The notes under the pieces: model-generated
Told to the model about the DNA's origin: nothing
What the model saw: only the letters and a program-made list of their open reading frames with translations
The model's database searches: none
Shown here: in pieces, positions 11,680-22,200 of the stretch
Layout of the letters: each line of letters begins with the position of its first letter
How positions within the stretch are numbered: the first letter of the stretch is position 1
Assembly (NCBI GenBank): GCA_951213105.1
Contig: OX578152.1
Span: 73,857,680 to 73,921,679, forward strand
Source: Amaurobius ferox
Lineage: Eukaryota > Arthropoda > Arachnida > Araneae > Amaurobiidae
Reading direction: 5' to 3'
Length of the DNA stretch: 64,000 bases
Program-made: the position numbers and the translations under genes

Positions 11680-11908
11680 AGGCGATTCTAATTAACCTAT
11701 TTAAATTTAACGGAGAGATTGAGCATTAATAGCACATATACCGAAACGACTCAACTCGCTGTACTCAATACGAGTAGATGGACTCGAACCCACAGCCTCT
11801 GGAATTGGAAAGACCACAGAGCCAGCCAGTTCACATACCGACGAACCTAATTAATCTATTTAAACTTAATGGAGAGAGTGATCAGAAAAGTACAGATGCC
11901 AAAACCAC
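11680..11908 (-). repeat. tRNA-like array fragment between two foldback elements
   Basis: One fairly complete unit whose B-box region reads GGGTTCGAGTCC in reverse near 11782-11793, followed by the usual linker and the start of another unit. That second unit is cut by the foldback element beginning at 11913. Confidence 0.75.
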
Positions 11909-11912
11909 TTAA

Positions 11913-12627
11913 CGGTGATCGTCAGTAAATCTTCTGCCCTATCCGCGCTTTGTTAACTTTCGCGGCACACGTTTTTCGCCGAAATTCTGCTCAAGCAGTT
12001 GCGAAATATTTTCTGAAAGATAAAATGCAATGCTTAGATTATATTAAAACTAAATTTAATACCCAATAAAACATAGAATATATTTTTTATTTTAATCCAA
12101 AATATTTTTGGTGCTGCCATCTGTTGTCGTAATTTAATTCATACCGATTATTTTTATTTATTAATGAACATTTTTAAATATCTATTCCTTCAAATACGCT
12201 ATTAAATACAACAGATTATATATAATAATGCCACAATCATGGAAACGTAATTGAACTTGATCTTGAAGACTAAACTGCAGTCCTCAGTGATGTACATTCA
12301 GATCCCTTATCAAATTTATAGAATGAGAAATTACTTTTCCGTGATTGTGGCATTATTATATATGATCTGCTGTTGTATTTAACACTGTATTAGAAGGAAT
12401 AGATATTTAAAAATATTCTTTAAAAAATAAAAATAATCTGTATGAATTAAATTACGACAACAGATGGCAGCACCAAAAATATTTTGAATTAAAATAAAAA
12501 ATATGTTCCATGTTTTATTGGGTATTAAATTTAGTTTTAATATAATCTAAGCATTGCATTTTATCTTTCAGAAAATATTTCGCAACTGTTTGAGCAGTAT
12601 TTCGACGAAAAATGTGTGCCGCGAAAG
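11913..12627. mobile_element. Foldback element F2, right arm truncated at an internal TTAA
   Basis: The same family as the element at 10278, inserted in the opposite orientation (the central loop reads reversed). Its left end follows TTAA at 11909-11912. The right arm stops at TTAA 12628-12631, which corresponds to the TTAA about 40 bases inside the left arm, and a third copy begins at exactly that point. Confidence 0.78.
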
Positions 12628-12631
12628 TTAA

Positions 12632-13406
12632 GGGTGAGCGTCAGTAAATCCTCTGCCCTATCTGCGCTTTGTTAACTTTCGCGGCACACATTTTTCGCCG
12701 AAATTCTGCTCAAACAGTTGCGAAATATTTTCTGAAAGATAAAATGCAATGCTTAGATTATATTAAATCTGAATTTAATACCCAATAAAACATAGAATAT
12801 ATTTTTTATTTTAATCCAAAATATTTTTGGTGATGCCATCTGTTGTCGTAATTTAATTCATACCGATTATTTTATTTTTTAATGAACATTTTTAAATATC
12901 TATTCCTTCTAATACAGTATTAAATACAACAACAGATCATATATAATAATGCCACAATAACGGAAAGGTTATTTCTCATTCTATAAATTTGAAAAGGGTA
13001 TCTGAATGTACATTACTGAGGACTGCAGTTTTGTCTTCAAGTTCCTTTGTTTTCAAGTCCAAGTTCAGTTACGTTTCCGTGATTCTGGCACTATTATATA
13101 TGATCTGTTGTATTTAATAGCGTATTAGAAGCAATAGACATTTTAAAATGTTCATTAAAAAATAAAAATAGTCGGTATGAATTAAATTACGACAGCAGAT
13201 GGCAGCACCAAAAATATTTTGGATTGAAATAGAAATTATGTTCTATGTTTTATTGGGTATTAAATTTAGTTTTAATATAATCTAAGCATTGAATTTTATC
13301 TTTCAGAAAATATTCCGCAACTGTTTGAGCAGTATTTCGGCGAAAAATGTGTGCCGCGAAAGTCAACAAAGCGCGGATAGGGCAGAAGATTTTCTGACAC
13401 TCACCC
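12632..13406. mobile_element. Foldback element F3
   Basis: The third copy, 775 bp with inverted arms and the same ends. It begins right after TTAA at 12628-12631, and ATAA (a one-base change from TTAA) follows its right end. The flank after F3 continues the tRNA-like unit broken by F2, so F2 and F3 behave as one composite insertion. Confidence 0.78.
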
Positions 13407-13410
13407 ATAA

Positions 13411-13753
13411 CTCTTTATACTCAATGCGAGCGGATGGACCCCAACCTTTGGACCTGGAATAAGAAAGCATGACCACTGAACCAGCCAGCCCCTGACGAAA
13501 CTAATTAATCTACTAATTAATCTATTATAATACAGATACCAAAATGACTCAACTCTCTCTAATTAATGGGAGTGGATTGGCCCGAGGTCACAGCCTCTGA
13601 ACTTTATAATCCTAATTAATATATTTAAACTTAACGGAGAGATAAATCTTAAAAAACAAATTCACGTAAAGGCGATTCTAATTAAGTTTATTTAAACATA
13701 ACGGATATACTGCCCAAAGGTCAGATGCCTAAACGGCTCGCTATACTCAAAAA
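13411..13753 (-). repeat. tRNA-like array fragment after the foldback pair
   Basis: The array resumes directly after the foldback element with one unit near 13430-13490 and a truncated unit near 13560-13600, then linker sequence. It is ended by a Helitron-like insertion at 13754. Confidence 0.72.
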
Positions 13754-14482
13754 TCTGATGTGGGCAGCACATGACTTTCCCTGCAGACTTATATCCACGT
13801 TCTCTTTATTTTAATTACATTTAATTCACTTTTAATTCAATTTTCGTTCTCATTTGATAACTCGACTTATTTTCAAAGGTGGCGTAGAGAAAATACGAAA
13901 AAACTAAAATATCTCGAGAACGGCTAGTCCTAGTGCAATGGGGTTGGGCTTATTCTTTTCTTCGTTAAAAAGTACGTATTAAACAATCATTTACTGGATA
14001 TATTTGAGCATATGTAGTTTTTTAATTTAGATTTTGGCGATTTTTGTGGGCCATTTTGCAAAAAAAGACAGGTTATTTTTTTTCGAATCGTACCAAAATC
14101 TAATCAGCACCAGAATGTCCCACAAGTGATTTATCTACCGAATTTTGTAAAATTCGGTCCATTAGTTTTTCAGCTACAGTGGATACAAGCTTTTGCGGGC
14201 CATTTCGCAAATAAAGGCGGGTTCTTTTATTCCAAATTGTACCCAAAACTAGTCAGCACCAGACTCACTCACAAGTGACTTACCTACCAAATTTTGTAAA
14301 ATTCGGTCCATTAGGTTTTTAGTTAGAGTGGATAAAATATCTGCACAGACAGACAGACACACACACGGACGTCACGTTAAAAATGGTTTTTTCGTATTCT
14401 AGAGGTCTTGAAACGTGTAGATCCGTCGAAAACTCGAGTTGCGATTTTCGCCATGATTCCAATACTTTCCCTATACATTACT
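13754..14482 (+). mobile_element. Helitron-like element H3, second subfamily
   Basis: It starts TCTGATGTGGGC at 13754 and ends with the family's GTCGAAAACTCGAG... hairpin and CTTTCCCTATACATTA near 14482. The interior differs from the 917-bp subfamily: it has two diverged copies of a GGGCCATTT...AAATTCGGTCCATTAG segment and a CAGACAGACAGACACACAC run. It matches the element near 58150-58800. Confidence 0.6.
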
Positions 14483-14740
14483 TGTTTTCCGTGAGAGACA
14501 AATGAGAAAAAGTTGTATTAGGAAATAACTGATTTAGTATATATGCAGTGGCGCAGGCAGAAATTCTTTCTGTGGGGGGGGGGGGGGGGGGGGTCAAACC
14601 TCATTGTATATTATTACGCATGTCAAATGACAATATATTGAAATAAATCAATTTATCGCCGAATAGATTTATTTATTTAACATTACGTTTGCTAAATAAG
14701 AACAGTACTGATAACTTCTATAAATGAAAGTATACAATAT

Positions 14741-15613
14741 TCAAATTTTAATATCAAGTCGTCTAGGCCTCTTAGCCATTTCATTTAAAACCTCTTCAGG
14801 GTTTACTTCAATGTCCTTGTGGATATATAACATAAACAGTCCATTTAATCTGTGCTCACCTGTTGGATTTTTTAAATAATTTTTTAAATATCGTAAGGTG
14901 GAGAAAGATCTCTCTGCACTACACGTTGTGACTGGAAGTGTTATCATTATCTGCAGAAGTTTTCGTATACTTGGAAACATAATGTCATCACATTCATGAA
15001 AAGCTTCCAAAGCATTATATGGATATTCTGAAGTCGGATATTCTGGATTCTGAAGTCGTTCGAGTTTGCTGTGCCATATTTTTAACTCACCATACAAATT
15101 TTCACATGTGATATGACCAATATCTTCTGAATACCGGGAACATAGCGTCTTCACTGCTTCACTGTTTTCTTTTGTAAGGTCTTGGTCTTGAGCTGTTTTG
15201 CTCGGCAATAGGATTCGAAAAGAAGCTAATATATTTTTATGTTTCACAAATCTTTCATCGAGCTGTATTAGAAAATGATCTATAAAAGCAGCTCTCCTAT
15301 AATATACCTCAGGAGTATCATAGTCAACGTTAATTCGTGTAGCTTGATATTTTACCGTTTTTGGTACTGATATGGGGATTTCATAATTTTCACAAAATGT
15401 TTCAACATCTTTAAAAATTACGGAGAACTCTTTTTCAGAATTGTTCCCTAAACTTTGTATAATTGCTCGTATATCTTCAGCATAACCAATGGCTTTGGAA
15501 AGATCAATTTTTTCAGATTGTAAATATTTCGACAAAAGTAAACTATACGAAAATAGTTTTTTAACAATATGTAGGGAAATAACGAATTCACACTTGTTAA
15601 TTGCATTGTACAA
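14741..15613 (-). pseudogene. hAT transposase C-terminal part with dimerisation domain
   Basis: An open 290-residue stretch without internal stops. Around residues 215-265 it shows the hAT C-terminal dimerisation signature: a run reading LLQIMITLPVTTCSAERSFS, followed by TLRYLKNYLK. Such CSAERSFS-type motifs typify ZMYM1-like and Ac/hobo proteins. The upstream TTF zinc finger and catalytic core expected of a complete protein of this class are missing. The first Met is probably not the original start, because the frame should be reached by splicing or from a deleted upstream region. It is the longest reading frame in the window. Confidence 0.85.
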
Positions 15614-15627
15614 AATGCTTACGAGTA

Positions 15628-15743
15628 GGGTCCGGATTTCTATGCACTTGCATATTTCTGCATATTTTTGTGCATATTGTGTAATAATTTTGAGTATATT
15701 TGCATATTATTTGAGCTAAATTTCATGTATGAAAATCCGAGCC
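15628..15743. repeat. Possible short nested inverted-repeat element inside the hAT element
   Basis: A block of about 116 bp with imperfect inverted ends (GGTCCGGATTT at the left, AAAATCCGAGCC at the right) and several GCATATT motifs inside. It sits between the two halves of the hAT transposase, where an intron or a deletion junction must be. No clear target duplication is visible. Confidence 0.35.
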
Positions 15744-15775
15744 TTGCAAATTATATTTACGATCTATTATGATAA

Positions 15776-16129
15776 CTATATAAAAACAGCCCTTACCTTT
15801 TTTCCTACAAATAACCCAATATCATTGGGATTCACGTCGATTTCAGATGGTGTAAATAATGATGTCTCAACGTCTATTGGAGCTTTTCTTTCTGAACTGT
15901 CATCTTCAGAGCATTCAACATTTTTCAACTTATTTTCATTACATTCACTATCTTTTTTTTTTGCTCTTTTAAAGAAATTGTATATGCTACTCTCAAATAA
16001 CTTACCTTTGCTGCTATTCATTATACAATTGCTAATATTAAAGAACAGATTAAAGATCCCTTGATCGAAAAACGTATAGGTTTTATTTTTTAAAGCTTCA
16101 ACACGGGCTTCCAAAACAAGACCAGACAT
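15776..16129 (-). pseudogene. hAT transposase N-terminal part
   Basis: A 117-residue frame on the same strand and upstream of the C-terminal piece. It contains a basic segment (FFKRAKKK), an acidic middle, and the motif DVNPNDIGLFVGK, which resembles the DIGL segment preceding the TTF zinc finger in ZMYM1-like transposases. The frame runs into AAG followed by GTAAGG (reverse complement of 15791-15796), a good splice donor, so the last residues are probably intronic. The likely start is an internal Met (MNSSKGK), not the first one. Confidence 0.65.
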
Positions 16130-16451
16130 ATGACAGCAGGAAATTCTTTTCGAAAGGAAATTTCCCTATCCGAAGGATTTTTCCCTTTCTGAAGGACTTT
16201 TCCATTCCGAAGGGAATTTCCCTTAAACCAAAAAGGAAGTGTCGAGTAAAAACAAAATTTTAGGGGAGTTAAATTTGTTTGAACGAAGTACGAGAAAAAA
16301 TAAAAATATAAATACCAAAAATGAGAAAAAAAAAAAGTAGTTATTTTTATTGTAATCAATACTTTTTTGTTTTTAATTGAAGGCTCTGGGGGGGGGGGGT
16401 CCGGTCCCCTTGGTCCCCCCCCCTCCCCGTCGCTACGCCACTGTATATATG

Positions 16452-17990
16452 GGCACGCAAATCATTTGTCCAGACCAATCTGGTGGTGCTAATCCACCGG
16501 TCTGATGGGTGCCAATTTATTTCACACAATAGAATTACTAAACAATGGCTGTCCTATTCAGGAAATTCTGAAATAAACAACACTTACAAGCGCAGGAATC
16601 CAATTTTATTTCATTTACAAGATTATAATATGTGCACACAAAAATAAGGATTGGTGAGAATAGCGAGTAGGAGAGTATATTGCATAGAAAGACGACAAAA
16701 AGAAAAATAATAATAATAACAATTCACATTCAGACACAGATTGTTCACTCTGAAGTTCCATAATTTTTATATATATTATACTTATTTACAAATTACAACG
16801 CTCACTACTTAAATAAGGACAATTTTCAAATATGTGTTCCCAGGATTTTCCGTAGAAAATAAGAGTGCAAAGGGTAGGTATGGCAACACAATTACACTTA
16901 AAATATAACTCTCTCAATTAGTTATAATATCATTACATAGATGACAGCACTAAACGAAACGTATTTACACAAAATGAAAGTTTGGTCTGATTTTATTCTA
17001 ATTTACATAGATTGCACGTCATAAAAAATCAACAAACAGTGAAAACTAATATAGTATTGTACAAATAAACAACTAATTTAAAGACACTGATTTTATTATT
17101 TTATTCTAATTAAGTGAAATGTATTTTTTAACAATATATGATACGACTATAGATACAAATGCAGAGTCCTTTTAAAATACATATAATAAATATTTTAGTT
17201 CTATGTACATAAATTATTTACGCGTTTATATTTAAAATGTATGTTTTAAGTTCTTGTTGAAACTTATTCGGTTTAAATACATTTCTTATTTTACGCATAT
17301 TTCACTAAATAAATGTCTATTTGAATCATGTGCCTAAACCCCTTCATATTTGAAGTAAATTTTGAATACATACTGTAAAATATTTATATATTATTTCAAA
17401 TATGTAATAATAAAACACACATTTTCTATTTGCACATCCAGACCACAGCAAGTGCCACCGAGGTCTATTGAGGCCATGTTCGCTAGTGGTGGCATCTATT
17501 AACAGCTTCTTTTACTAAAAACGGCAAACCTGTGTTCATATTCACATTTAATAGACAGATAAATTTATTTTATATTACTCTGAAAAGAATCATCTTGTAA
17601 TCTATTTTATTTTAAAATTGATATGTACGGTACTGCCCATACTATAACCATTTGTACATTTACTTATAAAAAAAAAATTAGAAAAGAGTATTCTCTATAA
17701 TGGAGTATTTTTACATTAATATTCTTTGGAGTAGTTTTAAAATTAAAATATTTTCTACAAAATCAATATAAAAAATTAATATCAAAATAATATTTTAATT
17801 TTTATTAAAAATTTTAATATAACAATATGAAAGAAGTAAACAAAATTATTTAATTTTGAAGAAAAAGGCTAGCTGAGGGATAGCTCAGTCAACCTGGCGC
17901 CACAACTAGGAATAGCAGGTGATGGGATGATAGTCACACAAAACCTCTAAAAGCAAGTACTCCAAAACATTCCTAAAGTTTTATTACTAA
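16452..17990. other. Mostly featureless AT-rich DNA
   Basis: No gene seen. Near 17876-17905 GGGATAGCTCAGTCAACCTG resembles a tRNA A-box region, but no B box follows. Confidence 0.55.
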
Positions 17991-17994
17991 TTTT

Positions 17995-18775
17995 ATGTAC
18001 ATAGTACAATGTATAGGAAAAGTAATGCATCGAAAATTAAATTCGAGTTTTCGATGGAAAAGCATGTACGTTAGTGTGTGTATTTAGTCTGTGCATATGT
18101 ATGTCAGTGTGTGTTTATGCATGTATGTCATGTGACATGTGTTCCTGAGTCTGTGGATGCGATATCTCACAAATGAGTGGAGCGTTTTAAAAGTCATTTT
18201 ACACAATCAGTGAATGCTGAAACCCTGCTGCTTTAAGTGCAATTGATAGTTCGAAAGACCCACAATTTTCGAATGAATATTTGAAAACATCATAAAAAAA
18301 ATTAAAGCCTTCAATGGTAAATAATCATTTCAGGTGTAATTTTTCATTAGAAAACGAATGATATAAACTTTAGAACTTTAACATATATACCATTTTCAAA
18401 ACATAGCATGAGTTTTGAAAAAAAATAGTTTAAAAAAAATCAGAACCTTCAATACTCCGAATTAAATAACCATTTCATACATAATTCTTTATTCGGAAAC
18501 AAATGACACAAATTGTAGAATGCTGGAATGACCCATTCTCGAGATATTGTCCATTTTCCAAATAAATTTTTCAAAAAAAGAAATTACATAAAATTAAAAA
18601 ATAGTAAGAATTATCCAATGTTTATTTTCTCTATGCAATATTATGCAACAAAGCATAGGTTAACATAGTTCTTGTGGATCAAGTTCGTTCCATTCTCGAG
18701 AGAAGTTACATTTTGTAATAGTTTTATATTTTGAAGCCAGAGAATTCGCCAATAGTCATTTATCCCATGGGATAA
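17995..18775 (-). mobile_element. Helitron-like element H4, diverged and truncated
   Basis: The hairpin end lies near 17995, and the remainder follows the family in decayed form (GTGTGT-rich block, ...TCTCGAGATATTG..., ...CGTTCCATTC...), ending before the core. It lacks the TC end. Confidence 0.5.
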
Positions 18776-18879
18776 TAATTAATTATCAGTTGCATTTTGA
18801 TGAATATTTTGCATGTGAGCACACATAAGTCATTATGTTTGGACTAAGTAACCTAAAGCTATTAATTTCAATTTATGTG

Positions 18880-18985
18880 GTACGGTCATACCTGCCTTAA
18901 ACAAAAGTTCGGGGGACCGAAAGAATTTTCCGTCTTGAAAAGGTTCATGCAGGTTATTTCAGTAGAGTTTAAGGTTTAACTGGAA
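18880..18985 (+). repeat. Possible pogo/Tigger-like terminal fragment
   Basis: The text GGTCATACCTGCC followed by TTCGGGGGACCGAAAG resembles pogo-type inverted ends. The partner end was not found. Confidence 0.35.
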
Positions 18986-19332
18986 AGGCAGTGGGTCCAT
19001 ATACAATTGTTTACCTATACATCAGACTTTAAAAATTCTGAAAAGTATATTTAGCTGCACCTGATTAATACTATATTATACCATAGTAACCAATTTTATT
19101 ATTTTAAATATGTATATGCGAGCATTTTTTCATACGGCGATCATACTAGGAGTATAAAAATAGTCTACCCCATGTCATTGACTATTAGCTTATTACCATA
19201 CCTTAAATCCTAGATGAATTGACTTGTACAGAGTATTACTACTTACCATGAAATAAAAAAACACTATATTTTATTGAGATATTCCAACTCTTATTTATTC
19301 TTTTAAAATAATCCAACATGGTTTCTTGGGCA

Positions 19333-19828
19333 TACAAGGTAGGATTAAAAAGTTCGGAGACTGTGCTATCTCCAACCCTGATTGGAGGAGAGGGGAACTA
19401 TTTTACCGTGGCGTAGAGGCACAGTGACGCGAGATGTGAAAAGGAAGAAGTAAGTGTTTTTCCAGACCACAGAATACTATATAGTCTGTGTAATAGTCTG
19501 TGTTCCAGACAATGCGTGTTAGTGAACTATAGTCGTTCGCGTTCGGTCGAAAACATTGCACCTGCTGCAGCAGGTGCAATGTTTCTATCGACGATTTCTC
19601 CAAACGCTGGCAGAATCTGATATTTGCACGTTGTTCTTCAAACGCCATTTCCGTTTTCGACAAATGCGAACGACTACAGTTGGGAAAACCCTTCACTGCG
19701 GACTTGCTTCTTCCTTTTCACATCTCGCGTCACATGTGCCTCTACACTACGGTAAAATAGTTCCCCTCTCCTCCAATCAGGGTTGGAGATATCAGCACAA
19801 TCTCCGAACTTTTTTATCCTACCTTGTG
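19333..19828 (-). mobile_element. Mariner-like relic with long inverted repeats
   Basis: Ends read ACAAGGTAGGAT in inverted orientation and the inverted repeats extend over about 115 bp. The minus strand from about 19690 to 19556 encodes a piece reading EQRANIRFCQRLEKSSIETL, matching the N-terminal helix-turn-helix start (EQR..I.FC..LGKS..ET) of mariner transposases. A perfect 34-bp palindrome sits at 19551-19584, where the frame breaks. The left flank shows TA; the right has GT. Confidence 0.65.
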
Positions 19829-19879
19829 TCTCACTAATGATGCGACTTTCCTTTAAAAATCGTGCATTGATTAATATTT

Positions 19880-20915
19880 CTATAGCATTTCAGAATCTCC
19901 CTGATTAACTGAAAATCCTTTAAGTTCTGAAGCAGCTTTCAGAAAATCGCCATATGATTTAATAGAAAATTCTGTGAAAAACAGTTCTTTTGGAAATAAA
20001 GGCCTGAGATAGTTGAATGATTTTTTTCGTTCTTTGTTCGTTACAACAGGTGATTTATTAACAAATGATTTTAAATTGATCGTCCGTTTTACACAGGAGA
20101 AATAACCAGGGCAGTAGCCAGACATGGGCCAGAGGGGACTCATCCATCCCCCCCCCCTCACCCTCGATAAAGAATATTAAATTTTTAGTAGTGATATGGA
20201 ATTTTATCTAAAATGTCATCTAAATTTTGAATAAAAAGTTTCTTCTCAAGATTTTTTTATAAATTACTTCGTTTTAATGATTTTTTAATTTAGCTGAAAT
20301 TATGAGTATACTGATGATCAATTTATTTACATTTTAATTAAAAATATTTAAAACTTTTAAAAATTATAACAATAGTATTTAGGATGCTTTTGTATTATTG
20401 CGGGCTCACTGTTATACATTATAGAGTCAAAATCAACTGATAAATAGTTGAGTTAATATTAAGCATTAACTTATATTAACTTTCAGAAATGTTTTCGATT
20501 AACAGCTTTAATAGTTAATGCTTACATTCAAATATATATCATATAATATATATCATATTATATATTAATATTAATGTATAGTAGCTATATGGATATTAAT
20601 AATCAACTCTTTGTTTACAAATATAAATATGTAATTATTTATTATTAATAATTTATATAGATTGAAATATGTAATAGGAACTATTATGATTTATAAATGC
20701 TAATGATCAATTGTGTTTTTAGTGAGACCCCTCCCCCCCTTGAATCACTTCAGCCCCTCTTCAATTTTCTCTGGCTACGACCTTGGAAAAAACGTAAATT
20801 TCCTATATCTTTGGATGGGATTAAAAATATTTTCCGCTTATTACAGGATTCCGTTTCAAACAGTTTTGACTGTATTAATGCAATTCCAGAAACTTTATGC
20901 TCTGGATCTTAAATG
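19880..20915 (-). pseudogene. Unrecognised coding fragment split by a hAT element
   Basis: On the minus strand a frame runs from about 20915 to 20794 and continues from about 20106 to 19880, ending in TAG. The 679-bp element at 20107-20785 separates the halves. Removing the element and one 8-bp target copy leaves the same frame on both sides without a stop, about 115 residues in all. The sequence is Lys/Ser/Phe-rich (for example KERKKSFNYLRPLFPKEL). I do not recognise the family. It could be an exon or pseudogene fragment, or part of another transposon's protein. Confidence 0.4.
20107..20785. mobile_element. hAT-type non-autonomous element
   Basis: The left end is CAGGGCAGTAGCCAGA and the inverted right end CAAGGTCGTAGCCAGAG; C-rich or G-rich stretches follow both. 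The flanks GAAATAAC (20099-20106) and GAAAAAAC (20786-20793) match at 7 of 8 bases, as an aged 8-bp hAT target duplication would. No transposase is visible inside. Confidence 0.62.
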
Positions 20916-20919
20916 CTAT

Positions 20920-20990
20920 TATTTCACTGTGAAAGATCGAAAGTCACTGCATTATATAGGGTAAGTCATGTACTGACCATATCATATATA
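20920..20990 (-). repeat. Helitron-like 5'-end fragment
   Basis: The sequence resembles the TC-end region of the H family in reverse (…TTATATAGGGTAAGTCATGTACTGACC…), closest to the H1 end at 4570-4640. It abuts the interrupted coding fragment described at 19880-20915. Confidence 0.4.
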
Positions 20991-21927
20991 CATTTTTTTT
21001 TTTTCATTTTACATTAAACACAAAATGAAATGATCGAGTGTGCAATATTGTTAGGAAACTGAGAGTACAACAATTTATGAAAATGATATAATGCACTAGG
21101 AAATTGACCACACATGAGGAATCGATCAAAATATGAAAAAAAGTCCACTGCTGCTAAACATGTTGAAACAAACAGCTTAGAAAGTCAATTCTATTTCGAT
21201 AAGGATTGGTAAGTTTACAAGTATAATTTTGAGTCAAAAATATTTTATTTATGTTAATTTAATTTGTTTAAATGCTTGTCTCAAATTAAAACGTATGATT
21301 CTTCATGTCCATTATGAAATTTTTTTAGATTTAATGAATTAGTGATACTTAAAAATCATTCTGAAATAATCTTTCAAATTACTTCCAATACAGTGAAATA
21401 GAATTATTTGTAATATCGAAAAATTTTAATTTTATGATTCAGAAAATCAACACAGGAATTACCACGTACGCATTTTTTACAAGACAGGTAGCTTAAAGCT
21501 AGAAACTGAAAGGACTTCATTTTTCAACTAAAAATCATCACATTATCATTAAATATGATTCAGTGGCATTAGCAAGGGAATTATAATCACCCATTGGTCA
21601 ATTATATATATATATATATAAGTTTAAATCTTACAAAAAATATGTTCATGTTAAATTGAAAAGTAGTTTAATTTTTTTTTAATTAGAAATTTAATTAGAA
21701 TATTTATTCATGCTTTATATACAAAATATAAGTTTTTACAAATTATACTCTAAGCAAGACCAAAACTTTTTCAGGTCCCACATGATCAGTGGGCATAATG
21801 AATTAAGCTTGGACTTTCCTGCAAAATGAAATTTTTCAGTCCTTCTCAGTGTGATCTTTATAACTGCCCTTTTCCAGGCTAATTTTGATCCCCCCATGCA
21901 TTATTGCATGTCCAACTGTAATGCCAC

Positions 21928-22200
21928 AGGCCGGGATAATCCAGTGGCTAAGGCTGGGGATTCGTACACTCTAAACACAGGCTCAATCCTCGATAATTCT
22001 CAAAACTATCTGTGTCTATGCAGATTATGGGAACATCAAATCTATAGATCCGAAAGTTCATCCGAGAAGTAGTTGGTTATGGGAAGGATGGTATAGTCCT
22101 TGTGGTTACCACTCCTATAAGGTTCTGATCTAAATTGGATGGCACTATTCTGGCCATCCAAACTTAACACCTTCGGGCAAGTCAGACCGTCTGGGTAGAA
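21928..22200 (+). mobile_element. Old tRNA-type SINE of the same tail superfamily
   Basis: A decayed head with ATCCAGTGGCTAAGG (A-box-like) and CAGGCTCAATCCTCG (B-box-like, about 21979-21992), then a tail with AGTCCTTGTGGTTACCAC, GATCTAAATTGGATGGCAC and CAGACCGTCTGGG. The tail aligns with the SINEs at 31640 and 35326. Confidence 0.65.

Larger units (their letters stand above)
14546..16443 (-). mobile_element. hAT transposon (ZMYM1-like), internally deleted
   Basis: The element is bounded by CAGTGGCGCAG at 14546 and the inverted CAGTGGCGTAG at 16443. It is flanked by a perfect 8-bp target duplication TATATATG (14538-14545 and 16444-16451), diagnostic of hAT elements. Long G or C runs follow each terminus. 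The minus strand carries the two ends of a ZMYM1/hAT-type transposase; the middle (TTF-type zinc finger and most of the catalytic region) is absent, so it cannot move by itself. The perfect target duplication suggests a fairly recent insertion. Confidence 0.9.

Noticed and set aside
17876..17950. tRNA gene at GGGATAGCTCAGTC
   Set aside because: Only an A-box-like half is present; no B box follows.
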